Assembly: GCA_021234535.1 (NCBI GenBank)
Contig: CM037843.1
Span: 37,263,200 to 37,327,199 of the forward strand
Direction: 5' to 3'
Length of the DNA: 64,000 bases
From: Stichopus chloronotus
Taxonomy: Eukaryota > Echinodermata > Holothuroidea > Aspidochirotida > Stichopodidae
Each line of letters starts with the position of its first letter. Position 1 is the first letter of the stretch. Positions 12,201 through 25,004 of the stretch are shown here, in pieces. A program made the position numbers and the translations under genes. Below the pieces are notes generated by a model that worked only from the letters and a program-made list of their open reading frames with translations, was not told where the DNA came from and did no database searches.

Positions 12201-15200
12201 GAATGAGAAATCAAATGAAAAATAGCTATTTCAGAACGATCTCATTCGGTAGAGGAAAAGATACTTCTGTTTTCCAGTTTTGTTGGAAATCGGATTCATA
12301 GATAAATAGATCAAGCACGCTAATCGTTTGAATCCTTTTCTTTTGATGTAGTGAAGTAATTATTAATTTCATTTATGCGAATAATTTATTGATGGTAATT
12401 TCCTTTCCAGCATTACTTGTAACTGTGCCATGTTTAGAGGCGGTGATAAACACCACGAATTAGTGAAGAGAGTGCATTCCTATCAGGTATAATGTATGCG
12501 GAATTCTTTGCAAACCTACCTACTTCTGTAATCGAAACGAAAAATGTGGTATACTTACTCAGAATCTGTATAACATTATTTTTAACATACAGTGTAATTT
12601 GCAAAGTCTTTAAGTCCGTTTTGTATAATCAGCGGATTGGTGTTATTTGCAATGTAATGCTAAGGTCACATAAATTATATTTACTGTATAACCAGGTAAT
12701 AGCTCCCTGGTGTAATGACATGGAAAATACTATCCAGATTCCGTTAAGTATTTTCTGTTAAATATTATCTCTATTAAATATTATCTCCTTTTGTATATTT
12801 TGTACGTGTAATGTTCATCTGTCATCAGATATTACAATTAAGTTAGGAGACAGAAAAGGGAGGTCCGTGATAGTGTAAATCAGATAGCTCCGAGCTTTTG
12901 CCAGTTGTAATTGTAGTGGTCATTAGCCAGCACTCACTAGTGAAGAGACCCCACCCTCCCCCCCCCCCCCCCAACACACCATGTTGTTATACGCAATGTA
13001 ACCAACAGGGAGAAAGTTAATATTACAACTGTCCAACGTTTTAGGCTGCGAAACACAAATTGTCTTTGCATTACTTTGACAGCCCTGAATCCGACGTAAC
13101 ATTAAAACATGTTGTTAAAATAGTCTCCGAAAAGATCATACGTATCTGAGACTTAAGAATTCTGGCTACTCTCAATTTAGGGATTGTACATTACCGTATG
13201 TTGCTGTGCATTTCTACTAGAGTAACCAGGAGGGATAGATACTGTCGTGTAATTCCAACATTTTGATTAACCTATATAACCTATATTTGTGTTATATAAG
13301 GTATACACTTACTGCAGGATGGATAGTTATCGTAAATAAACATCTGCTTCATTTTCATTTGTAGAAATTAACAGAGGATCTTATAATGAGTGGCCGTTAT
13401 GATACGAGAGATGACTTTACGGTCGTTTATCAGCCTTTTTTTACTAATACAAGATTTGGAGTCCCTCCTGTAAGTATTCACCCAAAGTAATTACATTCCT
13501 CCTTTCTGCAGTTACGATTTCATCAAACTGAATGAAAATATTTCAAAGATTAATCAAATTTTTGTTCAAGCACATCAACAACAACAACAACAGCTGCAGT
13601 CCTGTTATTGGTAATCCGAATGTCTTCTTTATTCTTTACATAATTCAGTTCCGGTTAATTGAAACCAATGGTTGCTGTGATATAACAAAAAAAAGCATTA
13701 AATTGTTTTATTATGGACACTGTTGAGGGATAGTATATACACCGAAAAATAGTTTACAGTTAAATGTAGTGCGCATGTGTATTCGTTATGGCCAAGATTT
13801 ATATGCCAAGATGTCATTGCAAATTAGGACAGGTAGTTAGAGACATGTTTATAAGAGAAGATTAAATAGAAAAGGTGAAAGATATATAGGTAACAGCAAG
13901 TTTGATATATTCTGCGGATAAATGTGGGCGGGATGCTTTTGTGAACGTTTTGAAATGTGTTATAACTATATGTCATATCTGAAGTATACTTGTGGGCTTA
14001 GGAACAACAATAAGCCCCATAGTGATGTAACTATTGGAATTTCAACGGTCTTCTGTACATTCCTCGTAGGAGCAAAGACATGTTGTCTGTTCATTTAAAG
14101 CTGATAAATTAAAGACGAATGATATACATCTCGGAAGGGTAAAACGACGAAGTTCTTCTTTGGTATTCTGACATGTCATTCATACATGGAACACCAAATT
14201 CTTGTTGGAGGATTAAAACTATTACATACAGTATAAATCAACAAAAAAAGAATGGATTTGCTTCTTTTTTTTTTTTGGTAATCTGTTTGCAAAATATTTT
14301 TTGAAAGCGATGTACCTCTTCAAGTATTCGCAAAACGTTGACAGTCTTAGAGTGTAGAGTGTTGTCTCTTGTTTCACCCTTATAGGACAAAGATTGGTCC
14401 CGAATCATATTTTGCTCCTGACTGCTTCCATTTTGGCGCCAAGGGTCATGCTACTCTGGCCAAAGAACTGTGGAACAACATGGTGAGTTTTTACTTCAAT
14501 AGAACAACATGTTGAGTTTTTAGAAGAAAACAGGCCCTGCGTGGGTATCTTCTCACCACACTTTAAACCCCCAGATTATATAGCTATATCCCATTACTCC
14601 ATTTTCTTTGTACTGATTTTTCATTTTTTCTTTCTTAACAGCTTCAACCAGTGGGACAGAAATCTGACTCTTGGAATCCTCCAGAAAACATCAACTGTCC
14701 AACCAAGGTAAGAACTACGATTGAATAATGTTTTCATAGACTTACCCGGATGTGTGGATGGTATATAGGTAAGTCTGGACATGAACAACATTACCAACAT
14801 TACTTTCAACGTATGGACGTCATATGAAAAATATCAAAACACTCAAAGAATCTAAAAGGTGTAAAATGTTTATACACAACGTGTAATGTCTATGAAGATG
14901 TAACGCATCACTGGAAATATACATGTATATATTTCTGTACAATGCAGCGTAATTCAACGTTATTTACCAAAGAAGACAATACATGATATCTTTTAAGTGT
15001 GCTTTTTCAAAATTCTGTTACTAGAAACGTAGTTTCCTTTTCTTGTCATCAACAGAATGAACCAGTACATTTTCACCAACATGAACAGTAACATTGACAC
15101 AGAGAAGTATCCATACTACGCCAACGCAGCCGAACCCGTTGTGCATATTTCCTTGGCAAATATGTTTCTCTGTATGATATTAATGTTTATAAGCTGGCTG

Positions 15201-15203
15201 TAA
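6233..15203 (+). CDS. PLB1: Phospholipase B1-like secreted GDSL lipase, gene 1 (13 exons, 419 aa)
   Basis: Exons: 6233-6305, 7816-7898, 8396-8456, 9473-9531, 10186-10253, 10852-10895, 11012-11120, 11653-11940, 12411-12486, 13365-13469, 14393-14482, 14642-14707, 15066-15203. All have GT-AG borders and lengths nearly matching gene 2. The start is the ATG opening a signal peptide ([15 protein letters not shown]). SGNH landmarks are GDSLT with Ser90, IGTNDLC (Asn201; the other copies have GGND), and APDCFHF with Asp332/His335. The product ends in a hydrophobic stretch with no tail, as for a GPI signal. Expected role: deacylating phospholipids and related esters outside the cell. Oddity: at exons 11 and 13 the first AG (14385, 15055) would shift frame by one base and hit stops at 14419 and 15089. 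Only AGs 7 and 10 nt further on keep the frame. The gene could therefore be a young pseudogene or contain assembly indels. Large introns hold a MITE (9104-9276) and an ATG-rich tract near 10.4 kb. Confidence 0.82.
9104..9276. mobile_element. Short inverted-repeat element (MITE-like) in gene 1 intron 3
   Basis: The ends CACTCACA and TGTGAGTG are inverted. The interior is rich in paired GTAAAATTTTAC-like text, so the whole 173 bp can fold back. There is no coding content and no clear target-site duplication. Class unknown. Confidence 0.5.
10370..10490. repeat. Imperfect GAT/ATG trinucleotide tract in gene 1 intron 5
   Basis: Many GATGAT/AATGATG units with interruptions. It generates a spurious methionine-rich reading frame. 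Confidence 0.7.
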
Positions 15204-15558
15204 TTATTATTAGTTCTGTTGAACCAACAACTCCATGTTTGAACAGTGAAGACTCATATCTATCGGAAATTTTGTGAAGTTGTTCTGGTTCACATTGTTA
15301 GTAACATTTAGTAATCGTATGAATCTAAATTTCATTGACTTCAAAGTTTCATAATTGGTTCTTTGTTTTGACGTTTCTTGTTGAAGTAAAAGCGGGCGTG
15401 CATCGCTGGGGATTGTACATTTTGGTCCATACGTGACTATGATTATGATATGATGCTTACGTCACATTTGAAGTGTTGATCTCTGTCTTGTCTATGTGGG
15501 GTAGACGCTGATATCTTCGTGTCATATACGTTACTTTTGTAATGCTTGCCAGTTACCT

Positions 15559-15728
15559 TACACTGTAGAAAATCTCTGTAAATTTACAGAAAATAAAACA
15601 AAGAAATAAATAAGAATTACAGAAATTGTCTGGAAGCTAATTACCAGAACATTTCTGTATTCCTTTTGTATTTAATTATTTTATTTTCTGTAAATTTACA
15701 TTTTACAATTTACATATTTTACAGTGTA
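15559..15728. mobile_element. ~170-bp MITE with TACACTGTA terminal inverted repeats
   Basis: The left end reads TACACTGTAGAAA and the right end TTTTACAGTGTA, its near-perfect complement. Inner arms TGTAAATTTACAG and CTGTAAATTTACA also pair. The outermost TA could be a TA target duplication, as in Tc1/mariner-type MITEs. It sits about 360 bp past the gene 1 stop, so AATAAA at 15592-15597 inside it, or 15751-15756 just after it, could end the gene 1 transcript. Confidence 0.6.
15592..15597 (+). terminator. Candidate poly(A) signal AATAAA for gene 1
   Basis: AATAAA about 390 bp beyond the gene 1 stop, inside the MITE. A second AATAAA lies at 15751-15756. Which is used cannot be told from sequence. 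Confidence 0.3.
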
Positions 15729-16667
15729 TAAAAGAAAGTTACGGTGTGTAAATAAACCTACACTGTAGGTTGATATTTGCGTCAATCTGCATGTTCATAC
15801 ATTAATGGTAAAGTTGCCGGTCTGCAGTGTCCCTCTTTTTATATCAGTGTCCATGCTCATCATTGGAAAAACTTCTCATTGGCTAGTTAAAAATATTATT
15901 CAGTGGGAATATAATTGTAACTATAAACAATGACTTACCGTAATTGGCCAATATCTATTCAGTTCATAATCGTGACCTCTGTAGGGTACTGAGGTTTTTG
16001 GTAACTGTAAGTGTATATTGTAAGATATATTGTGTTTTTATATGAGATAACCGCACCCAATATGATAGACTGAATGAAATCCTAGCCTGAATGAAGGGAA
16101 ACCACTTTTGCAGTATAGTGACATCGTTATTGCCCCTGAATTTAACATTTTGTTTTGGAAGAACAATCAATTTTGTTCATCTCTCAAGATTCCTTTCACC
16201 CTCACCTTTCACCCCTCACCTGAACTATCAAATTCCTCGTTTGCAGATCGCGTATACTAGTCTATTTTGCATCCAAAAAGCAACCGTCAGTCATATTCAA
16301 GGAACAAGTTTAGGAATCCTCATCTTCCTTTCAATCCAACTCATTTCCCTGAATGAACAAAGCAGTATGAACACATAGAAAAATAAAACAGAATATATAT
16401 ATAGGCCTACACCGTCCATTGCCAAGCTCTTATCAAAAGACGTTTGTCGAGTAGAGAAACATGTCATTGAATAAAGTTTTGCGTTTAAGTTTTATCACAG
16501 TAAACATGTATTGCTGGCAAGTTTTTCATATGTACTCTCAGGAAGGTAGTCCCTTTCCTCGTCCAGACCACCCCTCCCTATCGTTATTCCACTCCTGATT
16601 GTTTTCGAAAAAAAAAACTTTAGTGGACGTGAGACAAATGCGCATAAGAGAACTGAATAATATAAAT

Positions 16668-16700
16668 GTGTGTGTGTGTGTGTAAGGGGGGGGGGGGGGG
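16668..16700. repeat. (GT)n followed by a poly(G) run
   Basis: About seven GT units followed by an uninterrupted G run of about 15. The rest of the gap between genes 1 and 2 (15757-17316) shows no gene. Confidence 0.85.
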
Positions 16701-17316
16701 AAGGTGAAGTGAAGTCAGGGTGAGGGATTATCAACAGCTCTTCAATAAAGAACAATGTAAGGTTTAAAATCTGTTACAACTACGGATAAAATAGATTATC
16801 TCTACTGGAAGAGTAACAGTACATTGCACTTAACTTGAGTGGTGATAAAATCAGCGAAACTTTTAAAACGAGGTCATTTTTATTGTTATCGTTTGATTGT
16901 ATTAGACTCGTTCAACTTTCCACGTAAGGAACGTTCATGCATACATAGAGACTTCACGGATCACATATGCATCTATTTAGACTAAATCAAAGCAGCAGCA
17001 AACATAAACTGATTTCATGAAAATCCACTTTAAAATTCAACCTACAAGAGCCAGCATGGTGTCTCATACGAAGAAGTGCCTTGTTTTTACCAGCCTTCAT
17101 TTACGTTGTTGTTAGCTGTTATTATTATCTTCATAATTACTATGGTTATAACTTTTGAACCCATTAATAGAGACAATTTGAATTGCAATAGGCCCAGATA
17201 GAAACAAAGGCAATCATCATAACGATATTCCCTGCACCAACGCAGACATCAATGTAGGTTCGACTTTGCAATAGAGATTCAAGGACGAGGGAGAAATAAA
17301 ATTTTTTTTCTCTACA

Positions 17317-20300
17317 ATGGATAAGAGACAGTTGTTGCTTCTATTCCTGACCGTCATCGGTAGTGCGGTTTCTGTTGAACAAGTTCGCAACGCGGAAGAC
17401 AGTGAGTATATTGTAGCACAGCTTGATAGTATTGTCTATCGTTTATAGGGATATCTCTTAAATCTAACTTTCATTCTTCCCAAATTACGACATTTTATAC
17501 TTTTCTAGAAGAAGTGTAAATCCACCACCAGCACTGTACCCAGACAGCAGTCGAGGTTACGCTACACAATTCAATGAATGATTCATTTAAAAAAAAATAA
17601 CACTTTTCATTTACCAGAAAAACGTGTGGAAATAAGACATGTACGCTTCCCATCAGAGTTCTTTCATTGCCCTTTTCCTGGAAAGGTTGTACTAGAATGG
17701 TGTCCGAAATGAAGGAATGGGGCGAATGAGTGGTCTTGGCAGTACAAAAAGCATATTTAAAATATGTCATACATCATGGTGACTGTAGCTTAACAAATTT
17801 CAGAGAGATAATGGCACTCGATGTAGAGTAAAACTATAATTGCTTAGATAATTAATTATGATTTATCATTATGACAGATGTTTGGCCAACGTTTCTTAGG
17901 ATGATTGGTATTCTGGGAGAGATATCTCCGAAAGAGGAACCATGTCGAGTAGAGTATGTAAGTATAAATAAAGTACAAACAAAATAAAGCAAATCGTGAT
18001 AAACAACAGTTCTTTATTCTAGCTTGTAAACACTCACACATGCACACAAAAAGCATTGGTAAGTTGACAACATGACCGTTCTGTAGTTAGTATTGAGAAT
18101 TTGATCAAAAGGAAACCTACTCTTGACCCACACTGAAGTTATTTTGACTCAATTCTGATGAACAATTGAACAAGTAATGTGGGCTATGTAATCTGATATG
18201 TAAATACGTAAATGGTGTAAGGACAAGTAAAAAAAGAAAAAAAAAAGCTTTCTTTTCCCCCAACCCCCACCTGCATTTTTCCTCCCGCAAGAATTTTTTT
18301 TTCTTTTTACTGTCAAAAGTAGGATTTTTTAACGAAAATGTCTTGTTCCGACCGCGGAAATCATCTCGCCAAGTCTTTAGCTATGTCTTTCCAACATCGC
18401 ACTGCAGTGATGGAGCACTTGAAAAAAAAAACAGTTTTCTGTTCTGTTAATGTGGCTTTCGGGTTCCTCCGTGCAAAAAGAAAGACCCGCACACCCATTT
18501 TTTTTAAAGTTAGGACGAGAAACTGGATTTTTTTTCTCTTACTTGGCCTAATACACGAATATCTCAAACTATATACTTTTATTTGGAAGAGGTCAGTAAG
18601 AAATTCCGAGGTAACACATTCGATTGTAAAATTCTTATTGGATTAACATTACATCTGCGTCTTACTGTAACTTCTGCCAGCACATTGCAGTCACAATGGA
18701 CGCATTCACTGGCGATGCAGCAAGGGGGAGGGGAAGGTGGGGGGGGGGTGAATGTCCAGAGAGTTTCTCGTTTCAATTATCAGTAACCGTATTTAAGCTA
18801 TGGATGTTTGTATGGGATGGGGAGATGTCCCAGCAAAAAGAACCAAAAAATTTTGCGCTCTTCACGTCCTCTGTAATATAAAAATGATATTTTCCCTACA
18901 ATAGGACCCCCCTATGTAGTTTCCTTCTTAAAAATCAATCTACCCACAAAAAACAAAAGACGTTTGGGACTCTTCGGGCACTGTGTAATGTGCGTATATA
19001 TACCACATCCCGATGAAAATCATACATTCACTACAAAGGACCGTTAAAATTTTCTACGTCCCACAACAAGTCATCAAAATTTGAAACTGTCACACAAAGA
19101 TCACTTTACTAACATCTGTGTTTGATGAAATAATGTAAACGTTTTCAAAAGTTTCTCTCAAAAATACGTCAATAGTCATGAATGTAAATGAGTTTTCAAT
19201 GAGTGGTAATAATGTATGTTTCCTTGTTAAAGTATGAGTCATATTTTTGAGCATTTTGCTTATATGTCAAATCTTTGTCACTCAAACTAGGAATGACTTG
19301 TAGTTAAATACACATAAAGGGCCTAACAGACGAATGCGTTCCAGTAGGCATCTCTGACTGGGTTATTGTAGCACATTACTATCAACAAGAACCATATTTC
19401 TTGCTCTTATTCACAGCAACATGAATACACATTTGACTGTGATATTGAGGGCACATCTGGACCACCGGCAACATCAGGTATAAAAGCCTCTGCATCTGGG
19501 TGGGTAAATATGAGGGGAGGGTCGATCGGTGAAGCGTTTCAAGTTGATGTGATTAACTATGACAGAGACAGGCCTATTACGATGAGAGATATGTTTCATC
19601 AAAATCAAAACATCTCTAATAGGCAGCCCCTTTGTTTGACCATTACCCATGAAATTGGTCCACGAATATAAAAAACTAACACAAAATTAATCTATTCATT
19701 TACGAATTTGCCAGTTCAAGTCATAGAGATCCTAGATGAAGTAGCAATGTTACTGCAGATGTTATAGGTAACAATGTTTACTCATAGGAAATATGCTTGT
19801 TTACTATTTAAACCATCTTTCAATGTTAATATATGTTGTTATTTTCTGTTATTTGTTCTAGTTCATGCCCTTCGTCCACACGATATATCAGTCGTTGGAG
19901 CTATGGGAGATTCATTGACAGTGAGTTTAAGCTAATCTAGCGTCTTGCTTTAATTAAAACTCAAGTATTCGTTAAGTTGCGTTTTGTATAGATGACGTGG
20001 CAAAGAGTCCATGTTAACTAGAACATATGATTAGTGTACGTGAATATCATTGCATGACTCGACTTAAAAATTCTTTTTAATTCAAATTCGTTTGTATTTA
20101 CAGCCAATATACAAATTGGCACGTGCTATCCTTTTGGATTTTTAAAATTTACAACACCAAGATGTTTCTTGAGATTTAAACATTACGAGAAGCATGTAAA
20201 GGAACAAAATAACCTTCTGGCTAGGATTCGAAGATTTCAGTACAAATGTGGCAGGGATGACCATCATGGCCCAATGTCTAAGAAGTTATCATACGACTTA

Positions 20301-23300
20301 GTTGCAACCTCTCATATCCTCCATCCTCTAACAGGCTGCTTTCGGAGCGGATGCATGCACTTTGGATGAATTGGTTGGAGAATACAGGGGACGGTCATGG
20401 CCGTAAGTATACACTAACTCACAACTTACCATATATTAATATCAACGAGGTAGTTAAAAATATTTTCTGTTAATAACAATATACTGTTTCAGAGGGAGCT
20501 ATTGTATTTAGTGTATATTACACATGTTAGTTGTTTTCACAGTAGTGGATGGATATTGGCAATGAGGCTTGATTTTGAAATTAGTCAGGTCCACGGTAAA
20601 AGACATTTCATATAATATATAGACTGTTTGTTCGTTAATCACTGACTGTTCGAAAGAATCTGAAACAATCACTTTAAAGGAGTATATAGGTAGTTGTGAT
20701 TATGTCTGTCAAATATTTTTGTGCACTTTCTTCCTTCAAATCGGGTATAAGCATACCTTCTTAACGGATTTGCAGTGAAAAAGGATCTGTTAATGACAAA
20801 TAATTTCAGAAAATGCCCCAGTAGAGAAAAAAAAACATTATTTTTTTTTTTAGGTTGATGACAGCATTGGTAATATTCACGAGCATGTGATCGTGCCTCT
20901 GACTAACTTTACCATGAAATGTTGTTTGCTTAAAGGTCGGCAGTGTTTAACTGATTTCTGTAGGTAAACATTAGTGATGTATGTCCCAACTACCTATCCC
21001 CCTTCAACATTGTTTTATAACCTTCCATTTGTATGTAACTCTTAAAGGGGGTATTGCATGTGAGTACACGATGCAAAGTCATCAATACAACTCAGTAACG
21101 TACGGGAAATGGCGGAACTCATTTTGAACAATGTACTTTCATTTTCTTCTCAGAATTGGCGGGGATCTAACAATTGAAGAAGTTTCGACTTTACCAAGTA
21201 AACCGTACTCTTATTACATTATCTGTTGTATATTTGCAACTATGACGACTGTAATTTCATGCGACCCTTCGACGAATAACAACTGGAAATTTAACTTCGT
21301 AAAGTCTATCATGTCATGCTAGGCCACTCTGCCTACTCTTTCGTTGAAAAACCCTAGGCATGCAATTTGTTGAATGAATTCGCACTAGAGAATACACATG
21401 AAATGAATGTTGCTTACTTTCAGTAATAATTCTTTATATTGATAATTACTTTCATTTCAATTACTTAATTACTTTCGTAATTACATTATATAACTTTTTA
21501 TTTATATTAATAATTAAGAAACAAAATGCAATTGGATAAGCTTTCAGTTGAAGAGATCAGTGGTACACCCTCTCCAAGGCCATCGGAGGGTGACGATTGA
21601 AAGTTTGCTATACTCCACATGATTTATTTTTATACGTCAGTTTTATGTAGACTTGCCTAACAACGGACTGAAATCGTCTTTTCCCTCAGATGTTCTCAAA
21701 TTATACAATCCGAACTTAAGAGGATATTCCCTCGGTATATCTGGTTATAATTCAGAAGAAGCTGCTTTTAACACCGGTATCAGTGGAGCGAGATCAGAGT
21801 ACGTATGTTCAATTTGATATGATCTTACTTTGATATTCCAAATAAAAAGAAAGCAAACTTGTTCGTTTGTCCAAGTACGTGACCCGTGTAGATCACGTTA
21901 AATCAAAGCAACAAGGATTACAGATTCACAGAGCAAAGCTGATGGGACGAACTTTACAATGTAATTTTTGACGTCTGGTTAGGCTTGTATATACATAAAA
22001 CTGTGCGCGTTAGTAAACCATTACATCTTGCTCAACAGGCACATGACGATAATGACCGAAGAAATGATAAGGAGGATGAAAGCAGATCCCGAAGTCAACT
22101 ACGAGACCGACTGGAAGGTGGTAACTGCTTTCATCGGCGGAAACGATCTCTGCCAGTACTGCTATAACCGTCACAAGTATTCAGCTGAGCAGTACGTCGA
22201 AAATATCAAACAGGCATTAGATATCTTGCACAGGGAAATGCCCAGAACGCTTGTAAACGTGATGGGAATACTGCGTGTCACAGATGTGGATCATCTCAGT
22301 GGGCTCAAGTGCGACGCGGTACACATGTAAGTCCCAAGATGATCTAAGTCAAGATCACAAATGGCGACATGTCATGCACAGGTCAATGAACACAATTTTG
22401 TTTTTTCCAGTAGGACTCTCACAAATATGCTTTAAGAAACATTAATCAATAACAAAGAAAATAGTCCAAATTTTGTCAAAGAAAAAATAAACCTTTATAG
22501 ATAATGCATAGAGTAAAAAGTAATAGATATAACAGAAAAGGTATTATATTCCCTCTGAACCGAATCAAAAATCCTTTCTAGTCTAGCTTGTAGCCTAAGT
22601 TTAACATTTTTTTTCCTCCGCAGTATTGCATGTGGCTGTGCGATGTTCAAAGAGGGGGATACTTACGCAGAGCTACTCCAGTTAATAGAAGACTATCAGG
22701 TAAACCAATGTAACTTGTTAATACTTTATTTTTATTTTGTTGTCAAACGTTTTCAAAAGTTTTAAAGTGGCCCAATTTTCTTCGTTTTTCACATCTAGTC
22801 AAAATATAACACACCTTTGGAGAAATTTTAGCTGATATCTATATTTCAATACATCAGGTGCGTTTCCACACATTGCAAATCCCATGGGCAGATATTTGCC
22901 ATGTCCCACTCCCTTCCACTTAAAATCCCTTCACATGGTTTGCTGTATATTCCTCTTTTGCAGAATCTGCTGGAAAAGTTGATCATCAGCGGTCGATACG
23001 ATACAAGGGATGATTTTACAGTTGTTTATCAGCCATATCTCACACAAACAAGATTCCCACTTTTACCTGTAAGTATATACCTACATATGTTTTTTTTAAC
23101 TTTTTATGTTTATATCTATAGAATCATAATAATGATGCTGGTCAGCGTGTTTTTTAGCTTACTCTTCCATGTTCCGTTGAATTTTCAAATGCTATTAAAC
23201 GAAAATACTACATTGCATAGGACTGTGACCAAATCATTACTTCAGGTAAAAACATGTTTGAAAACATAACTCTGGAATGGATCATTACATCCTTGGTGAG

Positions 23301-24949
23301 AAATTATTGTTGCCTCTTTGAAAGGGAAACTTAGTGTGCAATGCGACTTATCATAGTAATACGTATTTCGGTTGTATAGGACGTGAACTAAAATTCAGAG
23401 ATATTATGTCATTGGTTCTCTCTAACACTGTTACTCTACACAGAACTTAGAAGGAGACGCCTCGTACTTCGCTCCAGACTGTTTCCATTTTAGTGGAAAA
23501 GGCCACGCGACAATGGCTAAAGAACTATGGAATAACATGGTGATTATGTTTTTTTACGTAAATCAATGAAAACGTGAACACACATATTAATTTCCTGTGT
23601 TCTACGGAATGCTTATACAAAACTATAAAATTTAAAGGGGATACTTAGTTCTGAGATACATCTAACAGATACCTTTTTGCACTTTCTTCCTCTAAAGCGA
23701 TCTTACAATTATATCTCCGTTACAGATTTGTGGCAAAAAAATAATCTGCCAAAGACAAATTCTGTCAGAACGTGGTCCCAGTACAGAGAAAAACACCATT
23801 ACTTTTTTAACTTTTCTTATACTGAAGTCCGATTTTCATGGGAATGCGTTTCATGCTTTTCACAAGCTTGACTACATAAATTTTCTTTGGTAAAAGGTCA
23901 GCAATGTTTGCCTGATCTCTGCAGGTTTTCATCGACAAAGTCAGAAGAAACAACATTTCTTGTTCAAAGCTTTAATAACGGATCTGAATTAATCTTATGA
24001 TCTAGATATGTGTTCTGATCCTGTAGGCGATTGATTCGCTATTCAAAACAAACAGTTGCCAACCACAATAAATACAAACAATCAGTGTTACTAACTTAGC
24101 TGAGTTCATTGGAACTCAATTAACCGGACAACATGCTAAAATGTAGAAGCGTCAGTGAGTTTGGGATGGATAATTTTCTTTCTATAATGCATTACATGAA
24201 TCTTGTTTGGTATACTTACTGTGAAAGAGTTTTCCCATTTGCTGTTGCCATGCAACTTCGAGGGGGGAAAATTGTTAACTTGCTCTCACATGTTCATAGG
24301 AAGTAATTCTAACTCAAAAAGGTGCAATGAGTTTATGGTGACGGTGCATCTCTGTATCTAAAGCTTCATGTTTGTTCTGAAGGGACGTTTAACTTTTATT
24401 TAATTCCTCAACAGGTTTGTAATATCTTCATATATTTTTTTTCTCACCAGCTTGAACCTGTCGGTCAGAAGTCTGACGAATGGAATCCTCCTGAAAACTT
24501 CCAATGTCCGACAAAGGTATAACAGCTTAAATTGATTTCACCTAAAACAGAATGTTATGTGACACCATGAGCTGGCACCTTTTAGGAGGACGGAAATTAG
24601 CTGATTCTATAGTTTCCTTGCAAAGTACTCACTGTTTCATTTAGTAGTTAATCAACAAACAAAAACAGAGCTACACAAAAAGTACTTTCTCACCATGTGT
24701 CAGTAATATTCTATAAAGATAACTTCCCGTTATATCATATCAGACTTTTTCAATCTTATCACTTTAGTCACATCTTATTTATTGCATAATGTCTTATACA
24801 TTTCACAGGAACATCCATATTTCTACACTAACATGAACAGCGGTCTTTCCTCTGAAGAGTACGCTCCTCTCGCTGGAGAATCTGGCGCCACCAACTTACG
24901 ACTTTCTATCATTATTTTGGTGTCCTCAATTCTGGTTTACATTCTCTAA
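17317..24949 (+). CDS. PLB1: Phospholipase B1-like secreted GDSL lipase, gene 2 (13 exons, 425 aa)
   Basis: Exons: 17317-17401, 17878-17957, 19417-19477, 19862-19920, 20335-20402, 21154-21197, 21690-21798, 22039-22326, 22624-22699, 22964-23068, 23444-23539, 24451-24516, 24809-24949. All borders are GT-AG and the joined length is a multiple of three. The start opens a signal peptide ([19 protein letters not shown]). SGNH landmarks: GDSLT (Ser93), the FNTGISGAR block, [11 protein letters not shown] (Asn204), and YFAPDCFHF with Asp337/His340. [11 protein letters not shown] follows, then a serine/glycine-rich linker and a hydrophobic C-terminus ([17 protein letters not shown]), typical of a GPI-anchor signal. 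The family hydrolyses both acyl chains of phospholipids and also acts as lysophospholipase or retinyl-ester hydrolase; the substrate here is inferred. It is closest to gene 1 in sequence and exon layout and is the cleanest copy of that pair. An AATAAA follows 50 bp after the stop. Confidence 0.92.
20672..20965 (+). repeat. Dispersed repeat, copy A (gene 2 intron 5)
   Basis: It shares ordered text with 23630-23925 in intron 11 of the same gene: TTTAAAGG at the left, TTGTGCACTTTCTTCC / TTTGCACTTTCTTCC, a CAGTAGAGAAAAA-like stretch, and GGTCRGCARTGTTT near the right end. About 290 bp, diverged, same orientation. Class unknown. Confidence 0.6.
23630..23925 (+). repeat. Dispersed repeat, copy B (gene 2 intron 11)
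   Basis: Partner of 20672-20965, with the same landmark order and orientation. The open frame at 23677 is incidental. Confidence 0.6.
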
Positions 24950-24998
24950 TCCATCTTCATCTCTACTCTCATCAAAGTATACACCAGTCTCGTTGAAC

Positions 24999-25004
24999 AA
25001 TAAA
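24999..25004 (+). terminator. Poly(A) signal AATAAA for gene 2
   Basis: AATAAA 50 bp after the gene 2 stop codon, a usual distance for a short 3' UTR. Confidence 0.6.

Noticed and set aside
23677..23871. 64-codon frame in gene 2 intron 11
   Set aside because: Lies in a dispersed repeat whose partner copy at 20.7 kb does not keep the frame.
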